From contig JAKALF010000022.1 of the NCBI GenBank assembly GCA_021813265.1, forward strand, positions 1 to 10,370: a stretch of DNA of 10,370 bases, written 5' to 3'. The DNA comes from a bacterium (lineage in GTDB: Bacteria; Patescibacteriota; Minisyncoccia; UBA6257; GWB1-50-10). The notes under the pieces are model-generated. The model ran no database searches. It worked only from the letters and a program-made list of their open reading frames with translations, and was not told the DNA's origin. The position numbers and the translations under genes were made by a program. How positions within the stretch are numbered: the first letter of the stretch is position 1; the number at the start of each line of letters is the position of its first letter. Positions 1-6,098 of the stretch are shown here, in pieces.

Positions 1-481
1 CGATCTCGCCCGCGTTCTTAGTCGCTTGGCGTTGACTGTCGTCAAAATACGCGGGAACGGTAATAACAGCTTCCTCGATTTTTTCCCCAAGTTTCGCTTC
101 CGCGTCAGCTTTCATTTTCTGCAAAACCATGGCTGAAATTTCTTCAGGCTTATACAACCGATCTCCCATTTTCACCTCCACGCCTCCCTGAGACGATTCG
201 ACAATCTCATACGACATCCATTGTTTGTCGCGTTTCACCTCTTCGTCGGTAAATTTCCTTCCAATAAGACGCTTTACGGAAAAGACGGTGTTTTTGGGAT
301 TTACGACCGCCTGACGTTTCGCGAGGAGTCCTACCAAACGCTCCCCTGATTTGCTTATGGCAACAATGGAAGGAACGGTTCTGTTTCCTTCTGCGTTTTC
401 CAAAACGCGAGCTTCCCCGCCTTCCATAACCGCCATGGCGGAATTCGTGGTTCCGAGATCGATACCTAAAATTTTACTCAT
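1..481 (-). CDS. dnaK: DnaK (Hsp70) chaperone, N-terminal part, cut by window edge
   Basis: Reading the minus strand from the ATG at 481 gives MSKILGIDLGTTNSAMAVME, the phosphate-1 loop of the Hsp70 actin-like ATPase. It continues with NAEGNRTVPSIV, GLLAKRQAVVNPKNT, KRLIGRKF and AVITVPAYFDDSQRQATKNAG, all strongly DnaK-like and collinear with the first ~160 residues of E. coli DnaK; the rest lies beyond the window. DnaK is the cytoplasmic ATP-driven chaperone that works with GrpE (nucleotide exchange) and DnaJ. The start lies 12 bp after the grpE stop, so it is translated from the hrcA-grpE-dnaK mRNA. The 12-bp spacer is all A/T apart from one C and carries no Shine-Dalgarno. No frameshift is seen in the visible part. 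Confidence 0.97.
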   Translation of the reverse strand, partial: MSKILGIDLGTTNSAMAVMEGGEARVLENAEGNRTVPSIVAISKSGERLVGLLAKRQAVVNPKNTVFSVKRLIGRKFTDEEVKRDKQWMSYEIVESSQGGVEVKMGDRLYKPEEISAMVLQKMKADAEAKLGEKIEEAVITVPAYFDDSQRQATKNAGEI

Positions 482-493
482 ATGATTTATTAT

Positions 494-988
494 TTATAAT
501 GTTTTTTCTTCTTGACCTTTTTCTTTTGAAATAGCAACTCTCGCCGGACGAAGAACTTTGTCATGAAAGAAATATCCTTTGTATATCTCTTCCGCTATCG
601 TACCCGGAGGCGACGTTGAGGGTATTTCCGATATCGCCTCGTGCATTCCCGGATCGAAGGCGTCTCCTTGAGAAACGGGCATGGGAAGAAGTCCCGCGTG
701 CTTTAGAATATGGTTTAATTGATCATACATGATTTGAATTCCCTCTAAAGGTTTTTCGGTTTTATTGTTCTTTAAGGCTTCCTCAAAACTATCAAGAACC
801 GGAAGAAGTTCCCTTACTAAATTCTCATTACTGAATGTTATAAACGACTGAATCCGTTTAGCTTCTTCTTTTTTGTAATTAATGAGATCAGCCTTCGTGC
901 GTTTCCATCCCGCGAGATATTCGTCACGTTCCTTCTCGCATTCATGGAACGCTTCTTCGGAAATAGGGTTTTTAGTTTCGTCTTTCAT
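494..988 (-). CDS. grpE: GrpE nucleotide exchange factor
   Basis: A 164-residue protein with the GrpE layout. The N-terminal half is highly charged and helical (about residues 10-70, with EKERDEYLAGWKRTKADLINYKKEE, the long dimerisation helix). A helical segment ELLPVLDSFEEAL follows, and the C-terminal beta-wing holds GDAFDPGMHEAI and ends in the family signature VLRPARVAISK at about residues 145-155. GrpE releases ADP from DnaK and often acts as a thermosensor. Length is slightly short for the family (usually 170-200) but complete. Its ATG overlaps the hrcA stop by four bases (ATGA, 985-988), so the two are translationally coupled; dnaK follows after 12 bp. No Shine-Dalgarno precedes the start. 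Confidence 0.95.
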   Translation of the reverse strand: MKDETKNPISEEAFHECEKERDEYLAGWKRTKADLINYKKEEAKRIQSFITFSNENLVRELLPVLDSFEEALKNNKTEKPLEGIQIMYDQLNHILKHAGLLPMPVSQGDAFDPGMHEAISEIPSTSPPGTIAEEIYKGYFFHDKVLRPARVAISKEKGQEEKTL

Positions 989-1671
989 ATGTAGGTTAGG
1001 TTTTTTAGAGCTTTAAAAAGTGAAATACATCTTTCGTAATTCATGCGTTTCGGACCAATAACCACGAGAGAGAAGTCGGAATAAGGAGAGGTAAAATTTC
1101 CGATCATAATGGAAGTATAATCACTTTGGGAAAAAGGACTTTTCCCGACATAGATATTCATCCATTCACTCGTCTTTATTATTTCACGCCCAAGGTGGTT
1201 CATGATGGACTCATAATCGTTGATTATGGAAATAAGATCATGCTTCTTATGAACTTCAAGATCATGAAGAAGCCTTCCAAGTCCGCTTTCATACACTTCC
1301 TCGGCTTCTTCATAATATCCGATACTCAAGGCGTTCAAATAATGGGAAAGTTCTTCGATAAACAACCTCCGCTCCCCTGAAAGAAACTCCTGAACCAGCG
1401 TCTTGTGTCGCGACGTTGGCTTTTCTTCCTCGTTATTCATGATATCTTTAATAAAAAACCAATACGCTTTGTCGGTCGGAAACCTTCCTCCTGAAGGGTG
1501 TGTCTGAAAAAAATAACCCTCATCGGAAAGTCCGTTTAATTCCCAACGTATCATGGCCGGCTTGATCCCGAAATCATAATGATCATAGAGATATTCTGAT
1601 GTTATGGGCTTCCCATGATTAATGAAATCACGTATGGAGGTTTTTAAAATAGACTGGGTTCGTTCTCTCAT
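985..1671 (-). CDS. hrcA: HrcA-type heat-shock repressor, short form
   Basis: I place the start at the ATG at 1671 (MRERTQSILKTSIRDFI). A longer TTG start at 1713 would lie inside the CIRCE operator and the promoter -35 box. Residues 1-75 form the winged helix with the HrcA signature HPSGGRFPTDKAYWFF (the family has HTSAGRIPTDKGYR). The rest resembles the GAF-like dimerisation domain but is short: 228 residues against roughly 340 in most bacteria, so the usual insertion appears reduced. HrcA binds CIRCE and represses the heat-shock operon, with its own activity tuned by GroEL in other bacteria. A CIRCE element lies directly upstream and grpE-dnaK directly downstream, which supports the call and implies autoregulation. 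The leader is only a few bases long. Confidence 0.9.
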   Translation of the reverse strand: MRERTQSILKTSIRDFINHGKPITSEYLYDHYDFGIKPAMIRWELNGLSDEGYFFQTHPSGGRFPTDKAYWFFIKDIMNNEEEKPTSRHKTLVQEFLSGERRLFIEELSHYLNALSIGYYEEAEEVYESGLGRLLHDLEVHKKHDLISIINDYESIMNHLGREIIKTSEWMNIYVGKSPFSQSDYTSIMIGNFTSPYSDFSLVVIGPKRMNYERCISLFKALKNLTYI

Positions 1672-1684
1672 ACAAACAATAATC

Positions 1685-1713
1685 AGGATAGGATTAGCAC
1701 TCAGATTTGTCAA
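1685..1713 (-). promoter_or_regulatory. Sigma-70-type promoter of hrcA-grpE-dnaK
   Basis: On the minus strand TTGACA (1713-1708) is followed by a 17-base spacer and TATCCT (1690-1685). Transcription should start near 1678, giving a leader of only about 5-9 bases before the ATG at 1671. The -35 and most of the spacer lie inside CIRCE, so bound HrcA would block RNA polymerase directly. It starts two dozen bases after the stop of the upstream prepilin gene. Confidence 0.75.
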
Positions 1714-1720
1714 GTGCTAA
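1694..1720. promoter_or_regulatory. CIRCE operator (HrcA binding site)
   Basis: The plus strand reads TTAGCACTC, nine bases, then AAGTGCTAA. This matches the CIRCE consensus TTAGCACTC-N9-GAGTGCTAA at 17 of 18 positions. The inverted repeat lies between the stop of the upstream prepilin gene (1723) and hrcA (1671) and overlaps the -35 box of the heat-shock promoter. This is the classical HrcA autoregulation arrangement. Confidence 0.95.
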
Positions 1721-1722
1721 TT

Positions 1723-2529
1723 TTATGGACACGTAACCGTGCTGGTCGTGAATGCCGCCGCGTTTGAAATGCCCAAACGGTAACAAGTCCCATTGGGAGC
1801 GACGAGAATAAGGCCTGACGACGATGAAGAGAAGGATATGTCTCCCGTTGATTTTATCTTCGCGGAAAGAGGCGGGGTCGTCCCTAACCCTATAGACCCA
1901 GAAACTTGGAGATTATTCGCGAAATATCCATTGTTCCATTTCGCAGTTGTCCCCCCAAGATCATAGGTTCCGTCCGCGTTAGGAAGAATGCTTGAATCGA
2001 ACGTCGCGGCCGAAACTCGAGTGATCGCGCTCTGCCAGCTTTTTGAGATTTCCGCCCGAGGATCGCTTGTGTTGTAAGTCAGGGTAAGATTTACTTGAAC
2101 AACGGAGAAACCTCCCGAATTTTCAAACTTTGTCACGGAAAAATCTCCAACCGTAACCTTATCGTTCGTAAGAGATACGGCCGTACTCGTTCCTTGTTTT
2201 AGATAGATACCCGTGCTCGAAGCGTCCGCATAAATGAGAGTGGGGTCAACGCTTGACGACGCCATGCGCAACATAAGAGTTGAGGTCGCTTGTCCCGGGG
2301 TGTTGTCAATGAGACTCGACTGACGCGCGAGTCTTTGAATGGTATCCGAAACAAATGAAATCTGCCTGTTTACCTCATTAATAGAAGTTTGACGAACCTG
2401 CGTTTCCGTAACAGCTGTTAGAATGTTTACCAAAAAAACCGCGCTCACGGAAAAAACCGCGGCGTAGATAAGAAGCTCGATAAGGGTAAATCCTTCTTTG
2501 TTCTTCATATCTTTCTTATCATACCACAT
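1723..2529 (-). CDS. Type IV prepilin-like protein with tail-fibre-like C-terminal repeat
   Basis: The N-terminus has a prepilin leader and cleavage site KEG/FTLIELLIYAAVFSVSAVFLV, with a Glu at +5 and a ~20-residue hydrophobic helix. It would be processed by the PilD-type prepilin peptidase and assembled into a type IV pilus or competence-like pseudopilus. The middle is Ser/Thr-rich and beta-prone with few charges. About residues 190-225 carry the DLGGTTAKWNNGYFANNLQVSG pattern, the LG-x-W-x-N-Y-x-NLQVSG repeat also found in phage tail-fibre and large surface proteins; I infer a surface or adhesion role. The ATG at 2508 (leader MKNKEG) is an equally good start. FtsQ lies 14 bp upstream, so the genes are probably co-transcribed. 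The exact pilin class (PilW/GspJ-like minor pilin) is uncertain. Confidence 0.8.
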   Translation of the reverse strand: MWYDKKDMKNKEGFTLIELLIYAAVFSVSAVFLVNILTAVTETQVRQTSINEVNRQISFVSDTIQRLARQSSLIDNTPGQATSTLMLRMASSSVDPTLIYADASSTGIYLKQGTSTAVSLTNDKVTVGDFSVTKFENSGGFSVVQVNLTLTYNTSDPRAEISKSWQSAITRVSAATFDSSILPNADGTYDLGGTTAKWNNGYFANNLQVSGSIGLGTTPPLSAKIKSTGDISFSSSSSGLILVAPNGTCYRLGISNAAAFTTSTVTCP

Positions 2530-2543
2530 TCCCTTGTTCCTGT

Positions 2544-3347
2544 TTATTTATAAAACAATCTGTTAGGTATGCGAAAATCCATATAGGAGAGGTTTTTAAG
2601 GTCAACTTTCGCGGTAATATTTTTTAACACACTATCAAGATTTTGAGGAACAAAATCAAGACTGGCGTATATGGAAAATCCGAGCGGAGACATTATATCC
2701 CATTCTTTAAGTCCGTAATCTTTGATTAAAACATTACTAACAGGAATGCCTTCTTTTTTTACAATATAGAGCGTCTGAAAAAGATTCCGTATCCACTCGG
2801 TATCGGGAAGAAAAAGCGACCCTAAAACAGGCTCTCTTTTATTAAGGTTTTCAATACGCGTCACAAGAACCCCTTCGGGAACAGGAGCTCGCGCGAAAAC
2901 GACTCCCGCGTCATCGAACGCGAAACATCCATTTTCCGAAACACACCAGATTCCATACATATTTCGTTCTTTTACGGAAATTGTAACCTGTTTCGTCTTT
3001 ATATTCACATCCACGGAAATGTAAGATATGGAAGGTATGATGGGAGTAAAACCGATATAACCAGATCCTATTTTCCAAAATAATATATTGTCGGGACCAA
3101 GAAGAGATTCCACAAAACCCCGGGATATGATATAGGATTCAACGCTTGAGAGGAGTTCTTCTTTAGAAACAAGTTTTATTCCCTCAACTTTAAGAGATGA
3201 GACTTTAAAAAGACGGGAAAACAGGATTGCGTACGCGAGCCCGATCAAAATACCGGATACAACCAGAATACTAAGCATACTGTAGAGAAAAACGAAATTT
3301 CTTTCTTTTTTTTTGGAATAAAAATGAGATTCTTGTCCCAACATCAT
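2544..3347 (-). CDS. ftsQ: FtsQ/DivIB-like cell-division protein
   Basis: A 267-residue bitopic membrane protein. Residues 1-20 are cytoplasmic and basic (KKKERN), about 20-45 form one transmembrane helix, and a POTRA-type segment follows directly (FKVSSLKVEGIKLVSKEELLSSVE), as in FtsQ. The central beta-domain contains VTISVKERNMYGIWC and CFAFDDAGVVFARA, comparable to the family pattern W-x-ID-x-GVVF. The C-terminus (LSYMDFRIPNRLFYK) matches the typical FtsQ ending D-R-x-NR-x-YYK. In other bacteria FtsQ links early and late divisome proteins through FtsB/FtsL in the periplasm. Here it sits between a PKD-domain membrane protein (3-bp gap) and a prepilin, not in a mur/fts cluster. Two adjacent ATG codons open it, and no Shine-Dalgarno is present. 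Confidence 0.8.
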   Translation of the reverse strand: MMLGQESHFYSKKKERNFVFLYSMLSILVVSGILIGLAYAILFSRLFKVSSLKVEGIKLVSKEELLSSVESYIISRGFVESLLGPDNILFWKIGSGYIGFTPIIPSISYISVDVNIKTKQVTISVKERNMYGIWCVSENGCFAFDDAGVVFARAPVPEGVLVTRIENLNKREPVLGSLFLPDTEWIRNLFQTLYIVKKEGIPVSNVLIKDYGLKEWDIMSPLGFSIYASLDFVPQNLDSVLKNITAKVDLKNLSYMDFRIPNRLFYK

Positions 3348-3350
3348 AAT

Positions 3351-3959
3351 TTATTTATATATTCTCACCGGAAAAACATATTCCGTTGATGAGCCTGATC
3401 CATTCATACGTATGTTTACCATATAATCTCCTTGAGATTTCCATTCGTGCTTCAAGAGCGTAACCTGATTTGGCGCTGAAACACCGGATTCATTATTCCC
3501 ATCTCCCCAATCAACGGTATAGGAAGCGTTTCGGTTAATAGAGAAGACGAGGGGAAATCCTATGTTCGCGGTAATGGTCGCGGGAGGGGGAGGGGCTTGA
3601 AATCCCGATCCGGAGGGAGAAGAAATAACGCCTCCTTTGAAAACTCCCGTCTTGGGCGTAGTTCCAAGAAATTCCGATGTCTTATTTACAATCCCTTGTT
3701 TTATGGAATCAAAAGCTTCCGAGGTTTTTTCTTCAATGTAATTTAAGGCCGTCTTTTTCGTGCTTGAGACGATTTCATAAGCTTTATCTTGAACCTCGCG
3801 CTGCACCTCCTCACGCTTCTTTCCAAAAACATTTTGTACATATTCTTTCGTCCGTGAAAAACTCGTTCCCTTGTCCCACCAATGGACATAGAGAGTATAT
3901 CCTCCGTACGCGAGGGCCAAGAAGAAAAGAATCCACGTGATTCGCTTCAAAAATATCAT
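3351..3959 (-). CDS. Membrane-anchored PKD-domain protein, function unknown
   Basis: I use the ATG at 3959 (MIFLKRITWILFFLALAYGG), since the longer TTG reading at 3992 begins in the terminator. Residues 1-22 form a transmembrane anchor. Residues ~30-95 are charged and helical (KREEVQREVQDKAYEIVSS), a likely stalk. Residues ~100-130 are a Gly/Ser/Pro linker with a run of four prolines, and ~135-202 form a PKD/Ig-like beta domain with the signature YTVDWGDGNNESG and HEWKSQGDYMVNIRMNG. PKD domains usually mediate extracellular protein or glycan contacts. The stop lies 3 bp before ftsQ, so coupling is likely; I infer a cell-envelope protein but cannot assign a role. A weak AAAGG sits only 3 bases before the start. 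Confidence 0.75.
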   Translation of the reverse strand: MIFLKRITWILFFLALAYGGYTLYVHWWDKGTSFSRTKEYVQNVFGKKREEVQREVQDKAYEIVSSTKKTALNYIEEKTSEAFDSIKQGIVNKTSEFLGTTPKTGVFKGGVISSPSGSGFQAPPPPATITANIGFPLVFSINRNASYTVDWGDGNNESGVSAPNQVTLLKHEWKSQGDYMVNIRMNGSGSSTEYVFPVRIYK

Positions 3960-3990
3960 TGCCTTTATTTTACAATACTTTGGATATAAC

Positions 3991-4021
3991 AAAAAACTCC
4001 CAAAAGTTTTTGGGAGTTTTT
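3991..4021. terminator. Bidirectional intrinsic terminator
   Basis: A perfect 9-bp inverted repeat CTCCCAAAA/TTTTGGGAG is flanked by an A run on the left and a T run on the right, so it can work in both directions. On the minus strand it ends the 4035-4610 prepilin transcript, separating it from the PKD-ftsQ-prepilin cluster. Confidence 0.85.
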
Positions 4022-4034
4022 AGTATTCCTAATG

Positions 4035-4610
4035 TTAGAGACTTAATCCGGGAGCATTTCCTATCTCATACGCAGTCACGCTGCTTCCTCCATCCGTTGT
4101 CTCAACATCCGATCCTCCGCCAGCGGCATACTTCGTGCTTTCCATTGAAGCGTCGAGCTCATAGGTGCTGCTTGCCGAGTTCGGAATGTATTCATAAAAA
4201 CAAGCATCGGCTCCCGATCCACAGTTTGGTGAACCGTTATTGGGGTCAAGAGGAAGTCTCGCGAGCGGTGAACCGCTTGAAATACCTCCAAAATTTATCG
4301 TCACCCATCCCGTTCCCGTAACAACCGTTGACGTCGACGCGGTACAGGCTTTCGTTCCTTTAGTTAACGCGCCAGATGTGCAAAACGCCGCATTGCCTAT
4401 GGAAGGACTCGCGACATCCGATAAATAAAGAGCTATAGCGCTATTTAACGCCGCGAGATCCGAAATTCTCGTTGAATCACGCGCTTGCCTGATAAGTTCG
4501 CCGGGATTCAAAATAACAACGACTGTAACCGCCAAAACCGCGAGAATAGCGATAACAACCAATAATTCAACAAGGGTAAAACCCCCTTTATTCAAATATG
4601 ATTTTTTCAT
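4035..4610 (-). CDS. Type IV major-pilin-like prepilin
   Basis: From the ATG at 4610 the protein begins MKKSYLNKGG/FTLVELLVVIAILAVLAVTV, a canonical type III signal peptide with Glu at +5 and the long hydrophobic N-helix. It then has the pilin-like amphipathic segment RQARDSTRISDLAALNSAIALYLSD seen in PulG/PilE and CPR pilins. The remaining ~120 residues are small, polar and beta-prone, with four cysteines (FCTSG, KACTAS, PNCGSG, DACFYEY) that could form disulfides. Length (191 residues) fits a major pilin or pseudopilin. A TTG at 4631 would only lengthen the leader with non-leader-like residues. The gene appears monocistronic, with a terminator just after it. It is likely an extracellular pilus subunit, but competence pseudopilus and twitching pilus cannot be told apart. 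Confidence 0.88.
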   Translation of the reverse strand: MKKSYLNKGGFTLVELLVVIAILAVLAVTVVVILNPGELIRQARDSTRISDLAALNSAIALYLSDVASPSIGNAAFCTSGALTKGTKACTASTSTVVTGTGWVTINFGGISSGSPLARLPLDPNNGSPNCGSGADACFYEYIPNSASSTYELDASMESTKYAAGGGSDVETTDGGSSVTAYEIGNAPGLSL

Positions 4611-4658
4611 TTTTATAATATGTAAATCCAACCTTTTCCTTGCTTTTCATTGTATCAC

Positions 4659-4664
4659 ATTATA
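4659..4664 (-). promoter_or_regulatory. Possible -10 element for the prepilin gene
   Basis: A perfect TATAAT on the minus strand lies in the gap between the receiver gene and the prepilin, giving a leader of about 42 bases. No good -35 box is visible at 17 bases, so support is limited to the -10 and the position. Confidence 0.35.
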
Positions 4665-4691
4665 CACCCGCGCGCTGTGGATATCCCCATA

Positions 4692-5066
4692 TCACATTCC
4701 TAATGTCTTTTTAACCTGCATAACCAGATCCTCAATGGAAAGCTTGGCTTTGATAAAATACTGAACCGCCCCAAGCGACTGACCTTTCAAAATATCCGAA
4801 TCCTGGCCAAGATTAGAGACAATAATGATGGGAGCGCGTTCAAACTGGGCGTCGCTGTTAAGCCTTTCCATGAGTTCAAATCCCGAAACCTTGGGCAAAA
4901 TGAGATCTAAGAGGATAAGATTGGGTTTTGTTTGCGCTAATACCCTAAGCGCCTCTTCCCCGTCCTTTGCGAGAATCACGTTTATTCCCTCTTTCCCTAA
5001 TCGTTGAAATAAAAGATTCCCCAAAAGGGGTTCGTCTTCAACAAGTAATACGGTTTTCTTTTCCAT
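4692..5066 (-). CDS. Stand-alone response-regulator receiver domain (CheY-like)
   Basis: A 124-residue single receiver domain. The acidic pocket is VEDE (residues 9-12), the phosphorylatable Asp is D54 in LILLDLILP, the switch Ser is S84 in IIIVSN, and the conserved Lys is K106 in YFIKAK. There is no output domain, so it would act by protein-protein contact, as CheY or Spo0F-type proteins do. The partner kinase is not in the window. It lies only ~30 bp beyond the 16S processing stem, on the same strand and with no terminator between. It may therefore be transcribed by read-through from the rRNA promoter, with or without its own weak promoter. No Shine-Dalgarno precedes the ATG. Confidence 0.93.
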   Translation of the reverse strand: MEKKTVLLVEDEPLLGNLLFQRLGKEGINVILAKDGEEALRVLAQTKPNLILLDLILPKVSGFELMERLNSDAQFERAPIIIVSNLGQDSDILKGQSLGAVQYFIKAKLSIEDLVMQVKKTLGM

Positions 5067-5075
5067 ATAGAATCC

Positions 5076-5081
5076 AGTATA
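5076..5081 (-). promoter_or_regulatory. Possible -10 box of the receiver gene
   Basis: TATACT on the minus strand ends 10 bases before the ATG at 5066. If used, the transcript would be almost leaderless. The hexamer 17 bases upstream (TTTAAT) is a poor -35 and overlaps the rRNA processing stem. Confidence 0.3.
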
Positions 5082-5097
5082 TCATTAACCAACGAGA

Positions 5098-5125
5098 TAT
5101 TAAAGATTTTTTTTGTTGCCCCAAC
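5098..5125 (-). other. 3' arm of the 16S pre-rRNA processing stem
   Basis: This arm pairs with 8930-8957 across the whole 16S gene: 28 paired positions, of which 24 are Watson-Crick, three are G-U and one is an A-A mismatch. Such flanking stems are the substrate of RNase III in pre-16S maturation. The U-tract/A-tract core and GUUG...CAAC segments are identical in register. It fixes the limits of the 16S unit and shows that the receiver gene lies outside it. Confidence 0.85.
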
Positions 5126-5264
5126 TTTTAACGGATCCGAGATCCGTGCGGGCCGAGACGTAAAGGCTTATCGGCCAACACCTTCGCCGTTTTATACGTA
5201 TACATGTACAAAAGCGGGCTTTGTTCTCACATGAGAACTCTTTACCAACTAGTTAGTAAAGACG
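5126..5264 (-). other. 16S 3' trailer with four small hairpins, no tRNA, 23S or 5S
   Basis: Between the mature 3' end and the processing stem there are perfect or near-perfect hairpins at 5240-5261 (10 bp, one G-U), 5223-5238 (7 bp), 5151-5176 (6 bp, GGCCGA/TCGGCC) and 5131-5147 (7 bp). None has a U-run, so they look like trailer structure rather than terminators. No tRNA, 5S or 23S start is recognisable here. Confidence 0.6.
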
Positions 5265-5277
5265 AATATAATTAATC
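5265..5277 (-). other. 16S 3' tail lacking the anti-Shine-Dalgarno
   Basis: Directly after helix 45, where E. coli has GAUCACCUCCUUA, the sequence is GAUUAAUUAUAUU. The first three bases agree, then CACCUCC is replaced by A/U. CACCUCC does not occur on the minus strand anywhere between here and the processing stem at 5125, so it is not merely displaced by a further intron. Confidence 0.85.
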
Positions 5278-5422
5278 CACGAACAGCTTCCGCTACCCGT
5301 GCCTTGTTACGACTTAGTCCGTGTCACCGAGTTTACCCTAATCCGCCGAAGCGAACTTTGGGCAATCCCAGCTCCCCTGACTTGACGGGCGAATGTCCTC
5401 TAGAAACTTAGAGTTGACGTTC

Positions 5423-5455
5423 CCACGTAGCGAGCGGTTTTCCCGCACTACGCGA
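5423..5455 (-). ncRNA. Domain V-like catalytic hairpin of the S1399 intron
   Basis: A 33-nt hairpin: nine lower pairs, a 2-nt bulge (UC) only on the 3' side, four upper pairs and a GAAAA loop. Pairs 2-4 from the base are C-G, G-U and C-G, that is a CGC catalytic triad with the conserved G-U wobble. Canonical group II domain V is 34 nt with nine lower pairs, a 2-nt 3' bulge, five upper pairs and a GNRA loop. It lies about 30 bases before the 3' splice site, as expected. Confidence 0.7.
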
Positions 5456-5458
5456 GCT

Positions 5459-5887
5459 CTAATGCATATTTTGCTTTAAAAGATACATCCTTTTTAGTCC
5501 TTTTTTATTTAGATGGCATTTGTCATCAATCATTTTCATAATACGACAAAAAATCTCAAAATCTCTTACTTTAGAAGGTAACATGAGTTGATTTTTTCTA
5601 AAAAACGGTATAATAACGTTTTTTAAATCATCCCTTTTTGTTACCTCGTAACGATAGCAATTTTGGTGATTCTTACGGTTATCTTTTTGATAATATATAT
5701 TTCCACATCCAAAAAATTCCTTGAGTGAAAAAAGGATTTTTTTATCTTTTTCAATGAGTTTAAGATAAAATCTCGGTTCTGCTTTGGTTCGTCTTTTTAT
5801 TTCTTTTTTATTTTGCGGATTTCTTATAAAAACCGTAAAACTACCTTCTCCATCGACTAAACCGAGAATGTAACCTTTATTAAGCAT
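5459..5887 (-). CDS. LAGLIDADG homing endonuclease in 16S intron
   Basis: A 142-residue basic protein with a single LAGLIDADG motif near the N-terminus, GYILGLVDGEGSF (residues 5-17), in which the acidic residue precedes Gly-Glu-Gly as in intron-encoded nucleases. It continues with RFYLKLIEKDKKILFSLKEFFGCGNIYY, the typical beta-turn pattern of the family, and ends LNKKGLKRMYLLKQNMH, a common C-terminus. One-motif enzymes of this size act as homodimers that cut an intron-less allele so repair copies the intron in. The reading frame is intact, so homing may still be active. The stop UAG lies at the foot of domain V, which puts the ORF in the position of group II domain IV. A GGAAGG lies over 20 bases upstream, too far for a normal SD. 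Confidence 0.9.
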   Translation of the reverse strand: MLNKGYILGLVDGEGSFTVFIRNPQNKKEIKRRTKAEPRFYLKLIEKDKKILFSLKEFFGCGNIYYQKDNRKNHQNCYRYEVTKRDDLKNVIIPFFRKNQLMLPSKVRDFEIFCRIMKMIDDKCHLNKKGLKRMYLLKQNMH

Positions 5888-6074
5888 AATAGTATTGCTT
5901 TTAGAGTGATTCCTTCCTTTAAACTAAGTACTATGAATCAGCTGACTTCTGACGTTGCGTATGTTTCGTTATCTGTATTCTATCAAAATAGAAAAAACAG
6001 AACAACATCAGATCTCATCGGGTCACATATCATTCTTTTCCAAACATCCTTTAGAAGGGCTGTTCTTGATCTTC

Positions 6075-6098
6075 CCTATGCTCACCGCCTCTCATAGG
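6075..6098 (-). ncRNA. EBS1-bearing hairpin of the S1399 intron
   Basis: Stem CCUAUG/CAUAGG (6 bp) holds the 12-base loop AGAGGCGGUGAG. The last five loop bases GUGAG are complementary to CUCAC, the last five bases of the 5' exon, and the preceding G is complementary to the first 3' exon base. Including the stem, GUGAGCAUAGG also matches the exon's CCUGUACUCAC at 10 of 11 positions, so alternative pairing with the exon is possible. Confidence 0.65.

Noticed and set aside
1126..1380. 84-residue plus-strand ORF
   Set aside because: Antisense to hrcA, with no promoter or family resemblance.
3677..4428. Plus-strand and alternative-frame ORFs around the PKD and prepilin genes
   Set aside because: Antisense or off-frame shadows; the minus-strand genes have signal peptides and domain motifs that explain the region.
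5126..5264. tRNA or start of 23S after 16S
   Set aside because: No cloverleaf, T-loop motif or 23S 5' sequence found; only small hairpins.
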